From: Dipteris shenzhenensis
Taxonomy: Eukaryota > Polypodiophyta > Polypodiopsida > Gleicheniales
Length of the DNA stretch: 64,000 nucleotides
NCBI GenBank assembly: GCA_047967505.1
Contig: CM106538.1
Reading direction: 5' to 3' (one strand)
The notes under the pieces are model-generated. The model was not told the DNA's origin, ran no database searches, and worked only from the letters and a program-made list of their open reading frames with translations. A program made the translations under genes and the position numbers. The first letter of the stretch is position 1. Each line of letters starts with the position of its first letter. Below, in pieces: positions 19,983 to 33,210 of this stretch.

Positions 19983-21281
19983 ATAAGAAACCCCAAATAA
20001 TGTCCTTCGTGTTTTAATTCATCCTTAGATACTTTCCTCTTTTAAGGTAGCTAGAAAATAAGTAACTCTTCTTCAATCTTATAGTTAATGGTAGGGTGTG
20101 TGGTCATGGCATTGAATACCAAAATTGGGATCCACTCTTTCCTAGATTGCTATCCTCAAGCTCAAAAAGAAGGCATGAGTTACACCTACTTTGAATGCAG
20201 TTTTGTATGCCCATAGGGTAGCTTGAATTTTGTGTTCCTAATCTAGCCCACTAGCTTCCACTATTTTGATGAGGATTCTTAAGAGTGTTTTGTTGGTGGC
20301 TTCTATTGACTATTTCCCTGGGGATAGTATGATTTGGATTTGTGGTGAATCACCATATCTCTACCTTTGTTATAGATACGTGATGTATGAAACCACAAGG
20401 CATGCTCATGTTGGGCCACTTACTTTGAAACTTGATAACCAAAAATAAAAGGAACTTTGCATAGCAAAGTCATATTATTCATCAAAACCTTTTGAAGTTT
20501 TTCTATGACAGTAGTAAAACACACATGGTAGAATTTTACCACCTTAAAACCTTCTCGAAGTCAAGTAGATTAGCAAACTTTATAGGTGAGCCAAAATGGC
20601 ATCCTCATCCTCATAGCAATATGTAGCATAATGGAAAGTGCTTGTAATTCTTGCCAACATGTACGCATGTCTTTAGTTGCCCATAAAACATTATTTTTAG
20701 CAAGTTTCAAACACGAAAGCTCTTCCTCACTGTACACGTACCCTTTGGCAAACATTCCCTTAGGTTCTTTTGTTTAATGTACTGTGGGAGGTTAAGAGCA
20801 TCAAGGATATTCTTAGACCATCCTTTCCCATGTCATTTAGACCCATGAACCATTCCAATGCTCTCACAAGTATGCATTTATACATCGCCTTTTGCCACCA
20901 TAATTAATTTCACACATTTGTGGAAAGTACTAATCCATTTATGTGTAGCCGTGTGTCTATGGGTCTATTTCCATGATTCATAGGTTGACCTAAGCCTTGA
21001 GAAAATGCTTAACCCATGCTTTAGAACATCTAAAGGGTGAGTTGTGCAATTGCTTTGTGGGTTACCTAAGTTAGAGCTGGTGATACTTATCTGACGTCCA
21101 CTTCGCTAGTGTTGAGAAAAACCACTTGATTTTGAAAGGCATCCCCTAGGAGCATAAAACTGTAGAGCTTTCAATTTAAAGCCGCACTAGTGACACATGA
21201 TCCAGATACCCAAAAATGCATCACCAAGGAGCCTTGAATCTGAAGAAATCCTCATCCCTTGAGAGAGATACACCGTGAAAG
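19983..21281. other. Interval without recognisable gene; includes the SCO1-like 3' UTR
   Basis: The right end, directly below 21282, should contain the minus-strand 3' UTR of the SCO1-like gene; no poly(A) signal can be assigned with confidence. Nothing else is recognisable. Confidence 0.35.
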
Positions 21282-21426
21282 TCAATCACTTTGTCTCTCT
21301 AGACCCTTTTTGAAACCTGAGTCCTCTCTTTTCTTGATTTCTTCTATTACCTCCGCAGCTAAACTATCAGCATCATATTCTCTTCCAAAAAACTTCACAA
21401 ATTCCATATTTGGATCCAGCAGATAT
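21282..21426 (-). CDS. SCO1: SCO1-like gene, last exon
   Basis: Acceptor ACACAG, then the C-terminal part YLLDPNMEFVKFFGREYDAD and an EVIEEIKK helix, ending with TGA at 21284-21282. One base completes the Ile codon split with the previous exon. The NMEFVKFFG motif is conserved in SCO proteins. Confidence 0.88.
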
Positions 21427-24400
21427 CTGTGTAAGAAATATACATTTTAGCGCAACACAAATGAACATGTTTGCCTAATTTTTGAAAATGAAATGCAAGA
21501 GCAAAATTTTATCATAGTAACACTCCAGCCAAAAGTTTATCATAGTGACACTCCAGCCACAAAGGAATGCATGAGATCGTGCAAGGATACATACAATGTT
21601 TTTTCGTAGTATGAGAGTATGATTGGGGTATGGTTCAGCCCCTCGGACTGAAACATACGTGACCCTAATTTTACCCAAACAAAATCAGAAAAATATACAT
21701 TGTACACATTAAATTGACATAGAGCCACAAAACTTTCAGCTTGAAACTTGAAACATGTATTAATTTCAAGTCATGACTCATGATTCATGAAAGAGTCCAG
21801 CCTCCAAAGACTAGAGTCATCTGGATTATGATACATAGTGTCAATGATAGATCATAGATCAATACTACACCAAAACATCATGAACAAAGGAAGTAGCACT
21901 ACCCCAAAACATCAAAGGCAAAACATCATATAAGAAAAAGCTGGCACAGCCTGAAATGCATCACGATTCACAATCAATGAGCCTCAAGCCTCAAGCTACA
22001 TCTTCATCCTCATCCTCATCCTCCTCATCATCAGCATCAGTGCCCGCACCCTCCTCCTCATCACTATCATCTTCATCTGGCTTGCTATGGGACTCCAAAA
22101 GACTCGACTGGATGGAGATTGAGCACAAGTGGGGTCAAACAAGATAGTCCATTGTCATTGGCCTTCTTTGGCCTACACATTCTCGAGCTCGGGTCTTTCA
22201 TCATAGCTTTGGGAGGTGCAAGACCCCTTCACTAGTTCCCTGATCCCGATTCTACTATACGCAAATGATCTCGTAATACTCTCCTCATCAGCCGAAAGTC
22301 TCCAGTGACATTTGGATGCACCCTAGTTTCTACGAGACACGTGATTTGAAGACTGAAGTGGAGAAAGGTTCCATGTGAATACTATTGGATTTGGGTTAGT
22401 CGATCCTAAGAGATGGGGCAATCCTGTGTCCACCTGGCTAAAACCAAGGTCATGACCTTCAACACATCCGGGACTGCCTGATTGAGCGAAACCTAAAAGA
22501 TATGAAACCAGAGAGCAAGTGGACCAAGAACACTGAAAATTGAATTCAAGAGCCACACCTGAGTCAACCATGACATATGAGCACTAATCCTTTTTCTTGT
22601 GTCTTATAGAATATCATGAAAGTGAGCCCTCATTGTGCCAACCACAAGTTGTAACACACAAGCCACTAGTCACTTCCACAATGTTTCCTATTTAAGACAC
22701 TTGCAAGGCTACCAATGCTGTCATTTTCACTTTAATCTAAAACGAGAGAATCAAACTCTCATGACTCATGAAACTTCCTTTCTCTTGTATCCATGAACAT
22801 CATATTAAATGCTCTTATCACAAGAAAGTACGGCTTTTTTTTTTACAGAGAGAAATAAATCTATTAATGCTTTAAAACACCATAGCTTCCAAAAGGAGCT
22901 ATCGATGAAAGTTCAAAAAAGAAAGGTTGCCAGCTATAGGGAAGCCCACCTGTTTTCAGATCTCACGGCTCATTGCCTAGAGAGGTTCCGAAACAGGAGC
23001 TAGCAACCAAGATGGTGGTCTATACATCCAACGAATACCCCTCGCGGAAAGAGTGTAGAAGATTCCTGAAGGCCAAGCCTGGCAGAAGTGCTCCCACCTT
23101 TCGGCAATCGCTCTTGAACCTGGAATACTGTGCTCCCAAATGGTGCACAAATTGAAAATCATGTCTTGCCAGATGGCTACTAGGGTAGCCGTTGGAGAAA
23201 CCAGCTGGCCTCCCATTACCGGGCTGCACCGAGCAACTCAAATGTTCCAAATATCAATGCTAGATACCGTCTCCCACACACTATCTTCCGGTAGAGGTTG
23301 TGGGCGTTTATCGAGAGGGCTGAGATGCGTCGTGGATCTCTATCCGGGAGACCTCCTATCCATGTATCCTGTATGCCGGTGAGACAGGATGAAGTTCCTC
23401 ATAATCCTCTGTGTGCTAGCCACAATTCTAAGGGACGCCAACCATATCCGGTGTGCGACCAGGCATCCCCATAGGCAATGGGGAATCGTCTCCAAAACCC
23501 CCTCCGCGCAACAAATGCGTATGCCATCTACCTGCATTTGCTCTAGCCATCAGCCAATGGGCAGACCCCCGTAAGCCATCAACCAGAAGAAACGGGAAAC
23601 TTTGCGCAGGCGCAAGCTCGTCCAAAGGCAAGGCCAGAAATGGGAAATAACCTCACTCGGGACGTCTTGCTCTAGCCAATGGCGTTCCCTTGAGGGGGAC
23701 CATGATGCTGCCTCAAGCTGTAAGCGACGCCCAGGAAGAGAAGGAGACTGCCACCACCGATCCGATTGCCCTATGTGGGCTAGCCAGAACCACTCTCCTG
23801 GATCCCACTGAATGTCGCATAAGGGTCTGCCCTCCCAAATCCACAAGCATCACACTACTCCCTCCGGGGTCGATAAGACTATGGTGCCATCAATGTACCA
23901 GGTCCTGCCCAAGCGGCCCACTATCTTGACCCTCTGCCACTCTAGATCCTCTAGGGACACCTCTAACACATCATCCACCCCTGTCTCTGCTTGCAACGAG
24001 CCTCTAAGTCCCATCCTATATAACGGAGAATGGCAAGATCCGAGAGACTCACGAAAGAAGCGTATCCTGAGAGGTACCTTTGTCCATGAGAATTGTCCTG
24101 ATCAGCAGTGGGGGTCCAAAAACTCTGTAATCCGTCCCACCATGAATCCAGGATCGATGCCTCGATCTCCCCCATCCTGGTACTTGCCCCTCGAAGATGA
24201 GAGAGGGCCTACCTACGGGCCTCTATCTCTCTAGGAAGCCACAACCAAGCCCCAAAGGATCTAGCTCATCCACTGTCCCACTGCACCCATCCAATGTGAG
24301 TCTGCTGACCTTACATGCGTCCCTCCGAATCTCTGACCTCCGGATGACACATGAGCGGCTCTCTCTCAAACTCCTCTCTACATGACGGCCTGGCCCGAAT

Positions 24401-27400
24401 AACTCCTCCCGCCAATCTCAACCACACTCTGTAGAGACTCCTCATCAATGGAGAACCCTTCCCTGTCAAACGAGCCTCGGAGAAGATTCACCTATAAGAT
24501 TGTTGCCACTGACCTCCTGTACGAGGAGTGTTCCCAAGGAGGAGGAGCTTCCAGGGTGGGTTTTGCTCCTGGGGTGAGACATCTCACTACCAACTTGCCC
24601 AAGAGGGCTCTGCTCTGCATCTCCGGATCAATAATTTTTAATCCACCCTGGGCCTCGGACATAATCACAGTCTACCAAGCCACCCTGGCTTTGGTGTTAC
24701 GCAATCCATCCGATCCTGACCACAAAAAGTTTCGCACCAAGCGTCGTAGTGCCCCATGCAGCCCCGGTGGAAACACCGTCAAGAGGCAATATACCAGGCC
24801 GTGGCAAGAAGGACCTGGGTTAACCACCAACGCTCAACACTCTCTGGGACTGGATTGAATTGCTGCTCTCCCGAAATGTTAATGCCAACATGGCAGTCCA
24901 AGTGCCTCACCATCTCCCCTTTCGAGATCCACCGAAAGCCAAGATCAGCTCCCCAATCTCGAACCTCCTAGATTTCCTCTAGACCTGTGAAGAAACCATT
25001 AGATTTGATCCAATTTATGCGAGCTCCGCCGGAAGGCTCGCAATAAATGGACAGGGCTCCTCTAACCCTCTCTAGACCCATCCACATAAAGAGCTGTATC
25101 ATCTGCAAAATCCGAGTCTAGGAGCTCCTCCTCCTGCCGGATTAGAAGCCTCATCCCGGTAAGGCCAAGTGCCTGAGAACGCAGAAAGTAACCTAGGGCC
25201 TCCGCTACAAAGAGGAACACATAGGGGGCCAGAGGACAATCCTGTCTCACTGAACGGGAAAGAGGAAAGGCCTCTCCTCTGTGCCCCCCAATAATCACCT
25301 GGCTGGAGCTGCCCATGTAAAGAGCTGAAACCCCTGTGATCCATCTCTGAGAAGTCAGCTCGCTGCATGGTACCCTCCAAAAAGGACCACTCCACTCTGT
25401 CATATGCCTTCTCGAAATACAGAAGAAGGATGGCGAGAGGATGCGACTTATCCCTGGAGCAATCCACTGCCTCCCAGAAAGTGAAAATATTATCCAAGAT
25501 GCTACGCTCCTGGGCAAAACCCATCTAAGTCTCGCATATGATGTCTGGTAAGTTGGATCTCAAACGCACGCTCAAGACCATGGCCAAGATCTTGTAAGCC
25601 GTGCTAAGAAGGGTGATCAGCCTCCACTAACCAATATCTGACCGATCTCCCCCCTTCAAAATCAGACATATCCAGCCTCTGCTCAAGGAATGTGGAAGGG
25701 ATCTAGAGTCGAAGATCTCATGGCACGCTAACCTGAGTGGGGTGGAGATACGCTCCCAGAAGCACCGAAAGAAGCTCAGAGTCAGGCCGTCCTCTCCGGG
25801 GCACCTCTGGGCTGGAAGGGCCTGCAAGGCCTCCCAAAGCTCCTCATCAGTAAAGGGCGCCTCCAAAAATTAATCGACAAAGAAGAAACAAACCGCTGGT
25901 CTAGCAAGACCTTGCATGCACTCGTAAATATAGATGAGTATGAAAAGCAAAGTAGATGTACTCATCTTGTAGGTATGCAATGTGCATTTAGCCCCTTGGA
26001 TTGTATCTAGGCACTTGTACAAACCTCCATGTACTCGGAGACACAACTGAGTGTGATGAAAGAGAACATATGAGCTCACCTTAGAAACAATTAACTTGAT
26101 CACTGTACTTTACTGATGAAGATCTTATCTAATCGATGTCAAGTAGAGTCTCAATATTTTCATTAAGAGTAATACAACCCAATCTACATGCTTTTGCAGT
26201 GACAAAAGGTTGATTGGAAAAATCACTTAGACAAAAGGTTATGTACCATATGAAAGAAATTTTTACTTTCTATTAGGTCATCAGTAAAAACAATAGTTTA
26301 GCGCTTAGCACTTCAAGTTTTCTTTCAATGTTTCTTTTCTATTTACCTTTGATATCATTACTTCTTGGATGCGTTACTTCACATATGCGAAGGCGCTTCT
26401 CACGTGTTTCCTTGTCGTTTTGAAGGTACCCATTTGTTCCCAGGCTGAGCTCATATGTTCTCTTTCATCACACTCAGTTGTGTCACCAAGTATATGCAAG
26501 TTTGCACAAGTACCCAAATACAATTCAATTGACTGAATTCACATTGCATACCTACAAGATGAGTACATCTGCTTTCATTTTCCTACTCATCTTTATCTAC
26601 GAGTGTATGCAAGGTCTTGCTAGACCAACAGTTTGTTCCTTCTTTGTCAGACTCTGCGTAACAAATGAGGAAACCTTCTCCCATACCACCTCTCTGCCAA
26701 AAGAGTGGTGGGCGAATCCTCCAAACTCCTCTGACTGAAAGGCTGACGGTAGAAGACCGTGGTCATCTCAAGGATCTCCCGAGGATCTATGTGCATATGT
26801 CCTTGCAGGTCCTTGAGTCACTGCAGCTGAATCCCTGCAAACCGTGTCTTGTGGTTTGAAAAAACTATCTAGTCAACCTTTCCCCCTGCTCTACGAGCAT
26901 CCAAACCCTGTAACTCCAATCGTGCACACTCCAAGCAGTCTCTGAGCCACTAGGACCCCGAATCCTGCTCCCTAAGTCTCTCAATAGATGCTAGGTCTCG
27001 ACGAAGTGCTCTCTCACGCTCCTAAAGAGTAGTTCTGTATCTAAGAGCCTGGCACTAGAGCTCCTGACTGCTCCGTTGGATCATCTGAGCCACTGACGCC
27101 GCCCATCCCTCGGTCCTTCCTCGGGTTGTCTGCAAATTTCCACTATCACCTATTGTACCTCCACCTCCTGTAGAAGATCATATGGTATGCGGACCCCCTT
27201 TTGGGGGAGTCCACATTGGGGATGCTTCAAGTGGTGTGATAACGACATCGTGGTTTTTTCTAGAATGCCGATGGATCCACCTTTGATTAGAGCCCAGTGA
27301 ATCTGTCTAGGCGCTCCAGTAGCCCATCATAACACCGCTGTCCAAGGAGAACTGCTGCCTGAAAGCCCGGTAAACTCAAGCTCACGCCATGGATCCCTGC

Positions 27401-30400
27401 CACTGATCGCAAAATAAAACGCTCCCTTGTACTCCTCTACAGTTGGCATCTCTGCAAAAGAGGATCCTCTCTGCTTATCCTCCATGAACTCTAGGTTGTT
27501 GAAGTCACCTTTAACAATCCACGAGTCAACCTCTGGGAAGCAATTTGAGAGCCACCACCAAAAATCCGAATGGTGCTTTCTGCAAGCAGGTGCATACACA
27601 TTCAAGATACCGATCCGGGCCTCTCCTGCTAGAAGACCCATCCACACTACACGACCAAGTATGAGCTCACTCTGTGCAAATACCTCTAGGGCCACCGCCA
27701 AGGATACCGAAATGCATACATCTTCGCTCCAAATCATAAGTGTTATACATAAAGAAATGTAACAATTACAAATTCTCTTTTCTAAGAGTGTAAGAGACCT
27801 GGTTGCATTTTGTTGGTGCTGTGGGGGGCAGATAAGGACTTAGTGATGAAGACTAGGAAGAAATAGGAAGCAGAGAGCATGTAGCCTATGTTGGAAGACT
27901 CAAAGGCTCAATCTTGAGAGAAGCTCTTTAGGAGCTTTGGATCAGAGATAGCTAGAGGAAGGTTCAAGGTTTCTAGAGGGATTCTTGGTGGAAGGGATTA
28001 TGAATAGCACCCATAGGGATCTCCCTACACAAGTTCCATTGTCAGTGTGTACCATGGAGCAAGATGAGTAACAGGTTGAAATAGACCCCAGGTGCTTGGC
28101 AGGATCCTAGCTGCCACCTTCACAACCAGCATCAAATGCAGCCTCCCCCTTTGTCTTCTGAAAATGTATTCTCCCTCCATTCCCTAGCTTAGAACACTAG
28201 GACAATTAGAATGCCCATACCAATCTTCAATAATATTCAAAGAGACTACAAGCCCTAGAATATCCACCCCATCTTCACCGAAGTCCATCAACATCTCTGA
28301 TATCCCCGCTATATGAATGGCTTGTAGTTAGGACTTGGTCCCCCTATTAACCTCCGACAATGAGCTTGGCATTTGGCTAAAATGCAACCATTGGTGGAAA
28401 TCCATCCGTTACATAGTCCACCTCACTATGTAACTTTGAGGTACTGCAACACTGATCATCTCTTTCAATGACGTCAGCTATGTCCTCAACCTCACTGACT
28501 GAGCTCCAGCTGCCCACCACTTGCTTCGAAGAATCTGAATATGCAAGCTCTCAGACCATCTAAAATCAACATAGTGACCACATCGTCTCATATCTAGCGT
28601 AAGTGTCGCAAGATGCAACTTTCGACAAGCCACTTCCATTACCCCATGTGCTTCAGACGACTCCTCTTTATCAGACTAGTCCATATGCCTTCTTCTTGCA
28701 ATCGCATGAAGACTTATCACAATAGTAGAAGCATTTCTTCTTCTTTTACTTGCTTCCACCATCTAATGAGTCTCCACCCTCCTCTAAATAACCCATCAAT
28801 GCCCTTTTTATTGGGCTTGTGATTGCTCGGCTTAGCTCCCTTACCTTTACCCGAAGCAACAAACACTCTCTCATCACCAACTCTAGTTCAGTTGTACATC
28901 TTCTCCCTAGCTTCCTCTAACAAAAGCAATGGGCCCAACTCCTCAAACATAAGTGGCTTGGTTTGCTTTGCAATTGTCACAGAATTGCCCAAGCCTCTAA
29001 AATGCTTGAAAATATGCTAGCATGGCTAAGTGGTAACTGTCCACCTTCTAACCAATTGCATCCAATGGATCCCCAACCATCTTCATTTTCATGAGGTAGT
29101 CGAGCACAAACTCTCCTTATCCATTCTCATGGTAAACACTTTAGTCTAGAGCGGTAGGATCATTATTAAATTGCTTGTCTTTTACAGATTCTTCAACATG
29201 ATCATGCTTCCAACGCACAGTCTACCAGCTGAAAGTTGAGTGTGCTAAGCACTTGGTCACGTGTTAAGTTTATTCATCTCTATACATCATTTGATCCTAG
29301 ATCATCAAGGCAATTGACAATTTAGAGCACGAGAGTGCATTGCACAAGGTATTCTCCATTAAGATGTGCCAGGCGTTGATATATGAATGTACTCAAGCAT
29401 CTCACCCTTCAAAATTTCCAAAACAAAACACAACGTCTAAGAGCTCAGACCACAACATTGCCAAATTTCAGACAACAATCATTTGTAAATCATGTACACA
29501 GCTGGTCTATGAACAAGAACATTCTCTCATACACAAACAGAATAGGATAAAATGAGGACAGCTTACATGGAATTTGAGTGATCCACAAGGTAATCAGATC
29601 CTTCCTCTTCGACCTTTTTATAGTATACCCTATATTCCCGAGCTACTTGTCGTATGTCATCCACGCTACCTGTCAGACCTATAAACTTTGGGTGGAACTC
29701 TGCAAAAATGGGAAAAAATCAGATGCAGCGCATGGAAAAGGCAGTCACGAGCATATGCAATAAAAAATCTGAAATACAAGATCTTCCTTATTTGAAATTT
29801 CATACAACCATAAACGTAGGCATCTATGTATCCACCCCTCCAGCAACCTATCTAAACAAGGAGACCTTCCCTGAAATTGAAGATAAGTTCCGTGAACAAT
29901 ATGCCACCTATCTCTCTATGTATCCACCCATCCAATGATCCATCTCAATCCTATCTAATAAAGGAGACATTGTTTCATATGCAATATACAACCTATTTCT
30001 CTATCCATATATTTATAACAAACAAACACACACACACCCGAAAGAAAAACAAGAGACACACACACCCACATATGAACGCACGTGTGTAAGGTTGGAGGGC
30101 AACCTATAGATACCTTTGTAAAAAACAAACAAAAGGTAGACATACCTAGCAAGCAAAGCAATGCTTATGTCGTCATCAGTGCCCAAGCATAAACAACTAT
30201 ACTGGGTTTCTAAAGACCCACGGTGTCTCTTGGGCAAACCTAGTGCTTACTAAAATGCATCCAATAGAAAGATAGCAAGAAATGAAGAAGAAAGGAAGAA
30301 GGTGACTAAGCAATGTGAGGCATTTTTATAATGTGTAAACCATTATATTCAGGTTGTTGACGTTTATCATATATATCAACCTCTAATCCTACAGCAAATT

Positions 30401-33157
30401 GAGAGAGTCTACGTTCTAAGAAAACAGAAGCATCTCCTCTTGAAGTGCACTTAAGTCACAAGAGTCACGAGGAAAGATTACTTCTCCAAAAGCATAAGCG
30501 TCTTTGTACATAAAGTCTTGAAAGTCAGAAACATCTTGTACAAATAAATCATCTATAAATTGCCTAACTTGGCTAAGCTTATGTAAAATGATAGGGTAAG
30601 TATTCATAGGGATAAGACATTGCATAAACTCAAATTCATAAGTGAAGAGATAAAGTTTGCAAAAAAGACAGCACAATTAGTGCCCATAGGGATTCCTATA
30701 ATGTAAAGATTATCTAAAAGAAAATCCATCCAAGAGCAAACATCTTCAAGACTTACGACCTTTGTGTATTTTTTCTTTTTAGAATCAATGTCATTCAGCC
30801 ACAAAAAGTCAAAACATAAACCTGTTTTCTCAACTTTTAGCACTTAGCATCTATCTTTGTCAATTTTCAGTTTAAAAACTTCAGCCATTAGCTTTTTATG
30901 TCTAAACTTCGGATCTTCCAGCTCGATCTTTGTATAAAACATAGTAAAATCGTATGTTTGAGGAGAATAGGAGACTCCTTTTCTTGAATGCTTCAAGAGG
31001 AATTCAGAAATTTTAAGTCCTACGAAATTGTTTAAAATCCTTTGAGACAACCTTTTAAAGGTACAAGAAGAAACTAGAGTTAGGAGTTAGATTAGAGGTC
31101 AGGATTATTTCCAACTAACCTTAAATGCCTATTTCCCACTAGCCTCAAATTAATATCAAAGTCAATTCTAACATTGATTAAAACAAGATGGATTAGAAGT
31201 CATGATTCCTTTGAACTAACCATGGGAGCCTCTACAACCAGTTTGGTTTGTGGATTACTTAACCTAAACCTAACTACAGTGTTCCCAAAGTCAATGGGAT
31301 CCTATTCTAGCTAAGAAAGAGCTTTTCAGTTGTTGGGAGGATGTGTCGTCTCCTCATAGAATTTCGTTTTTACTCTTAAGCTTACTCCTTGTTACTCCAT
31401 GTTTATCACTACAATCTAAAAGTTGTGACCTAGGATAGAGCCTCTATTTATTCTCTATAGTTGGTGATCTCCTAGAGAAAGCCTGATATGCTTATCTTAC
31501 AACTAATCATTGTGTGTAGAGGTATTTAAAGAAAATTTGTATTCCGAAATTAGAATTTGATACTATTTTTATGTTTTAACATGTTCTAACCTTATATGAG
31601 CTTTGACTTGTCATGATGATTGTAGAGTTGTCGCAAGAAAAGTGGACTTGAATGATATTCCAGCTCTAAAAATCTTTGGTTTCAATAGGAGCTGTTACTA
31701 TATTAAAATCTGGAGTAAAAAGTTTGAGATTCTTTATGCATTCACGGGCTATTTGTTAGTCTACTCTCTTTTGAGTTAGGGTTTGTCCAAAGGTTTGCAT
31801 TCATCGCTATTATGTATTTTCTTGAATTATTCTTGAAATAATAAGATACAAATATTGGACATGGCCTCATTCACATCCAATCAATAGTCAATGATCTACT
31901 GTCTTTTGAGCTTCCCATGCTAATTTGATTATGTGTTAGAGCTGTATTAAATGGAAGTTATAAATTGTAAAACTTAACTTTAATTGTCAATTCAGCAGTT
32001 ATTGCAATGCGTGTTTATGCTTAATTATCTACATGTTGCTTCAACATGGCGTCATCTACACCTATAAATGGTACTGATATACCCATGGAAAAAGTGCAGG
32101 ATGATGGCACTGCTCCTCCACATCCATCATTGCTAGAGGCTACCATGGTTCAAATTCTAGTGCAAATCTCCAACTATGCCTCAAAACATCCACCCTTCTC
32201 TCCTAAGACTTTCACACGCAAGACGAAGGAGAAAAAGCCAGAGTGCGTTCAATCTTGACTGACTCAGTGGATGTATAATTTTCTCTCATGAACTTCCTCA
32301 AGATACACCGAGTTACTAAGGTGGAGCAGGCGAGTTAGGAGTTAAGACGCAAACACCATATCCCATCCTGTTAGCTGAAACAGGTATGATACCACTGGAA
32401 GGTGAAGCACTATGCCATTATCAGGGATACCTCAACAAGGTTGAAAAGATGGATGCACACCGGATACCACACAAAGCAATGGAAGCCAGTAAGACCACGG
32501 GCTGGTACAAAGATGGGGAGGAGTGGATGGAGCTATGGGGATAAAGGCGGCTGATATACCTGAAGAATCAGGTGAAATCAGGGACTTAGTGACGCTGAAA
32601 ATGATACAAAAAATATGGCACAATCCACGAACAAAAATGCACTTCTACAAACGGGACAGCAACCCGATAGACAGCTATGCACTGTAGAAATATCTTCGGG
32701 AGGACATCTCAATATTCAAAAGGAATTTAATATCAAAAGAAGGACCAGCTCACATGATCTAGAAGTGGAGAAGGGTAGATGGATACGACCCAAGATCTCA
32801 AGAAAGGCGAAGATATGCAAAATTTGCCCTACAGGGGGCGTAGAAGATGAGCAGCACATGCTCTTAACATGTCGAGCAAACGCACATAAGGGAGACTCAT
32901 GGAAACAATAAATATAATGTGAAGAAACTATTGGAACATCCAGAACACAAGTTTGGAAGCTACTTAAAAGAAATCTTAGAACATCGCAGCAAAATTCTCG
33001 GACTAGCACAAAAAATAGTCCAGCAAATACTCACAATGTAGAAAGATTTGGGAGAATTTTTATTTCAATGGTTGTAATGGACCACTATTTAGTTTAATAG
33101 TGGTCACGAGTCCTATAGATCCTAAGGGTCTCAAGAGGAAGTTAATACAATCATATC

Positions 33158-33210
<53 letters not shown>

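Larger units (their letters stand above)
22835..27740 (-). mobile_element. L1-type LINE (element K), 5' truncated and interrupted
   Basis: Read on the minus strand: endonuclease end (27737-27327), linker, reverse transcriptase (25866-25062), a zf-RVT type zinc segment (about 23530-23400), a 3' UTR and an A tail (T run at 22835-22844). ORF1 and the endonuclease N-terminus are missing, as in a 5'-truncated L1. A long-TIR element of 773 bp interrupts it at 25876-26648. The 3' UTR matches that of the short copy at 41010-41323. Stops and frameshifts are frequent. A target-site duplication could not be confirmed. Confidence 0.8.

Noticed and set aside
23389-24858. Several plus-strand open frames of 60-140 codons
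   Set aside because: They lie opposite the GC-richer LINE K ORF2, whose minus-strand motifs (zf-RVT, RT) are the real signal.
22820-27770. Target-site duplication of LINE K
   Set aside because: Flanks share only a loose AAGAAA-GTA similarity and not at the exact boundaries.
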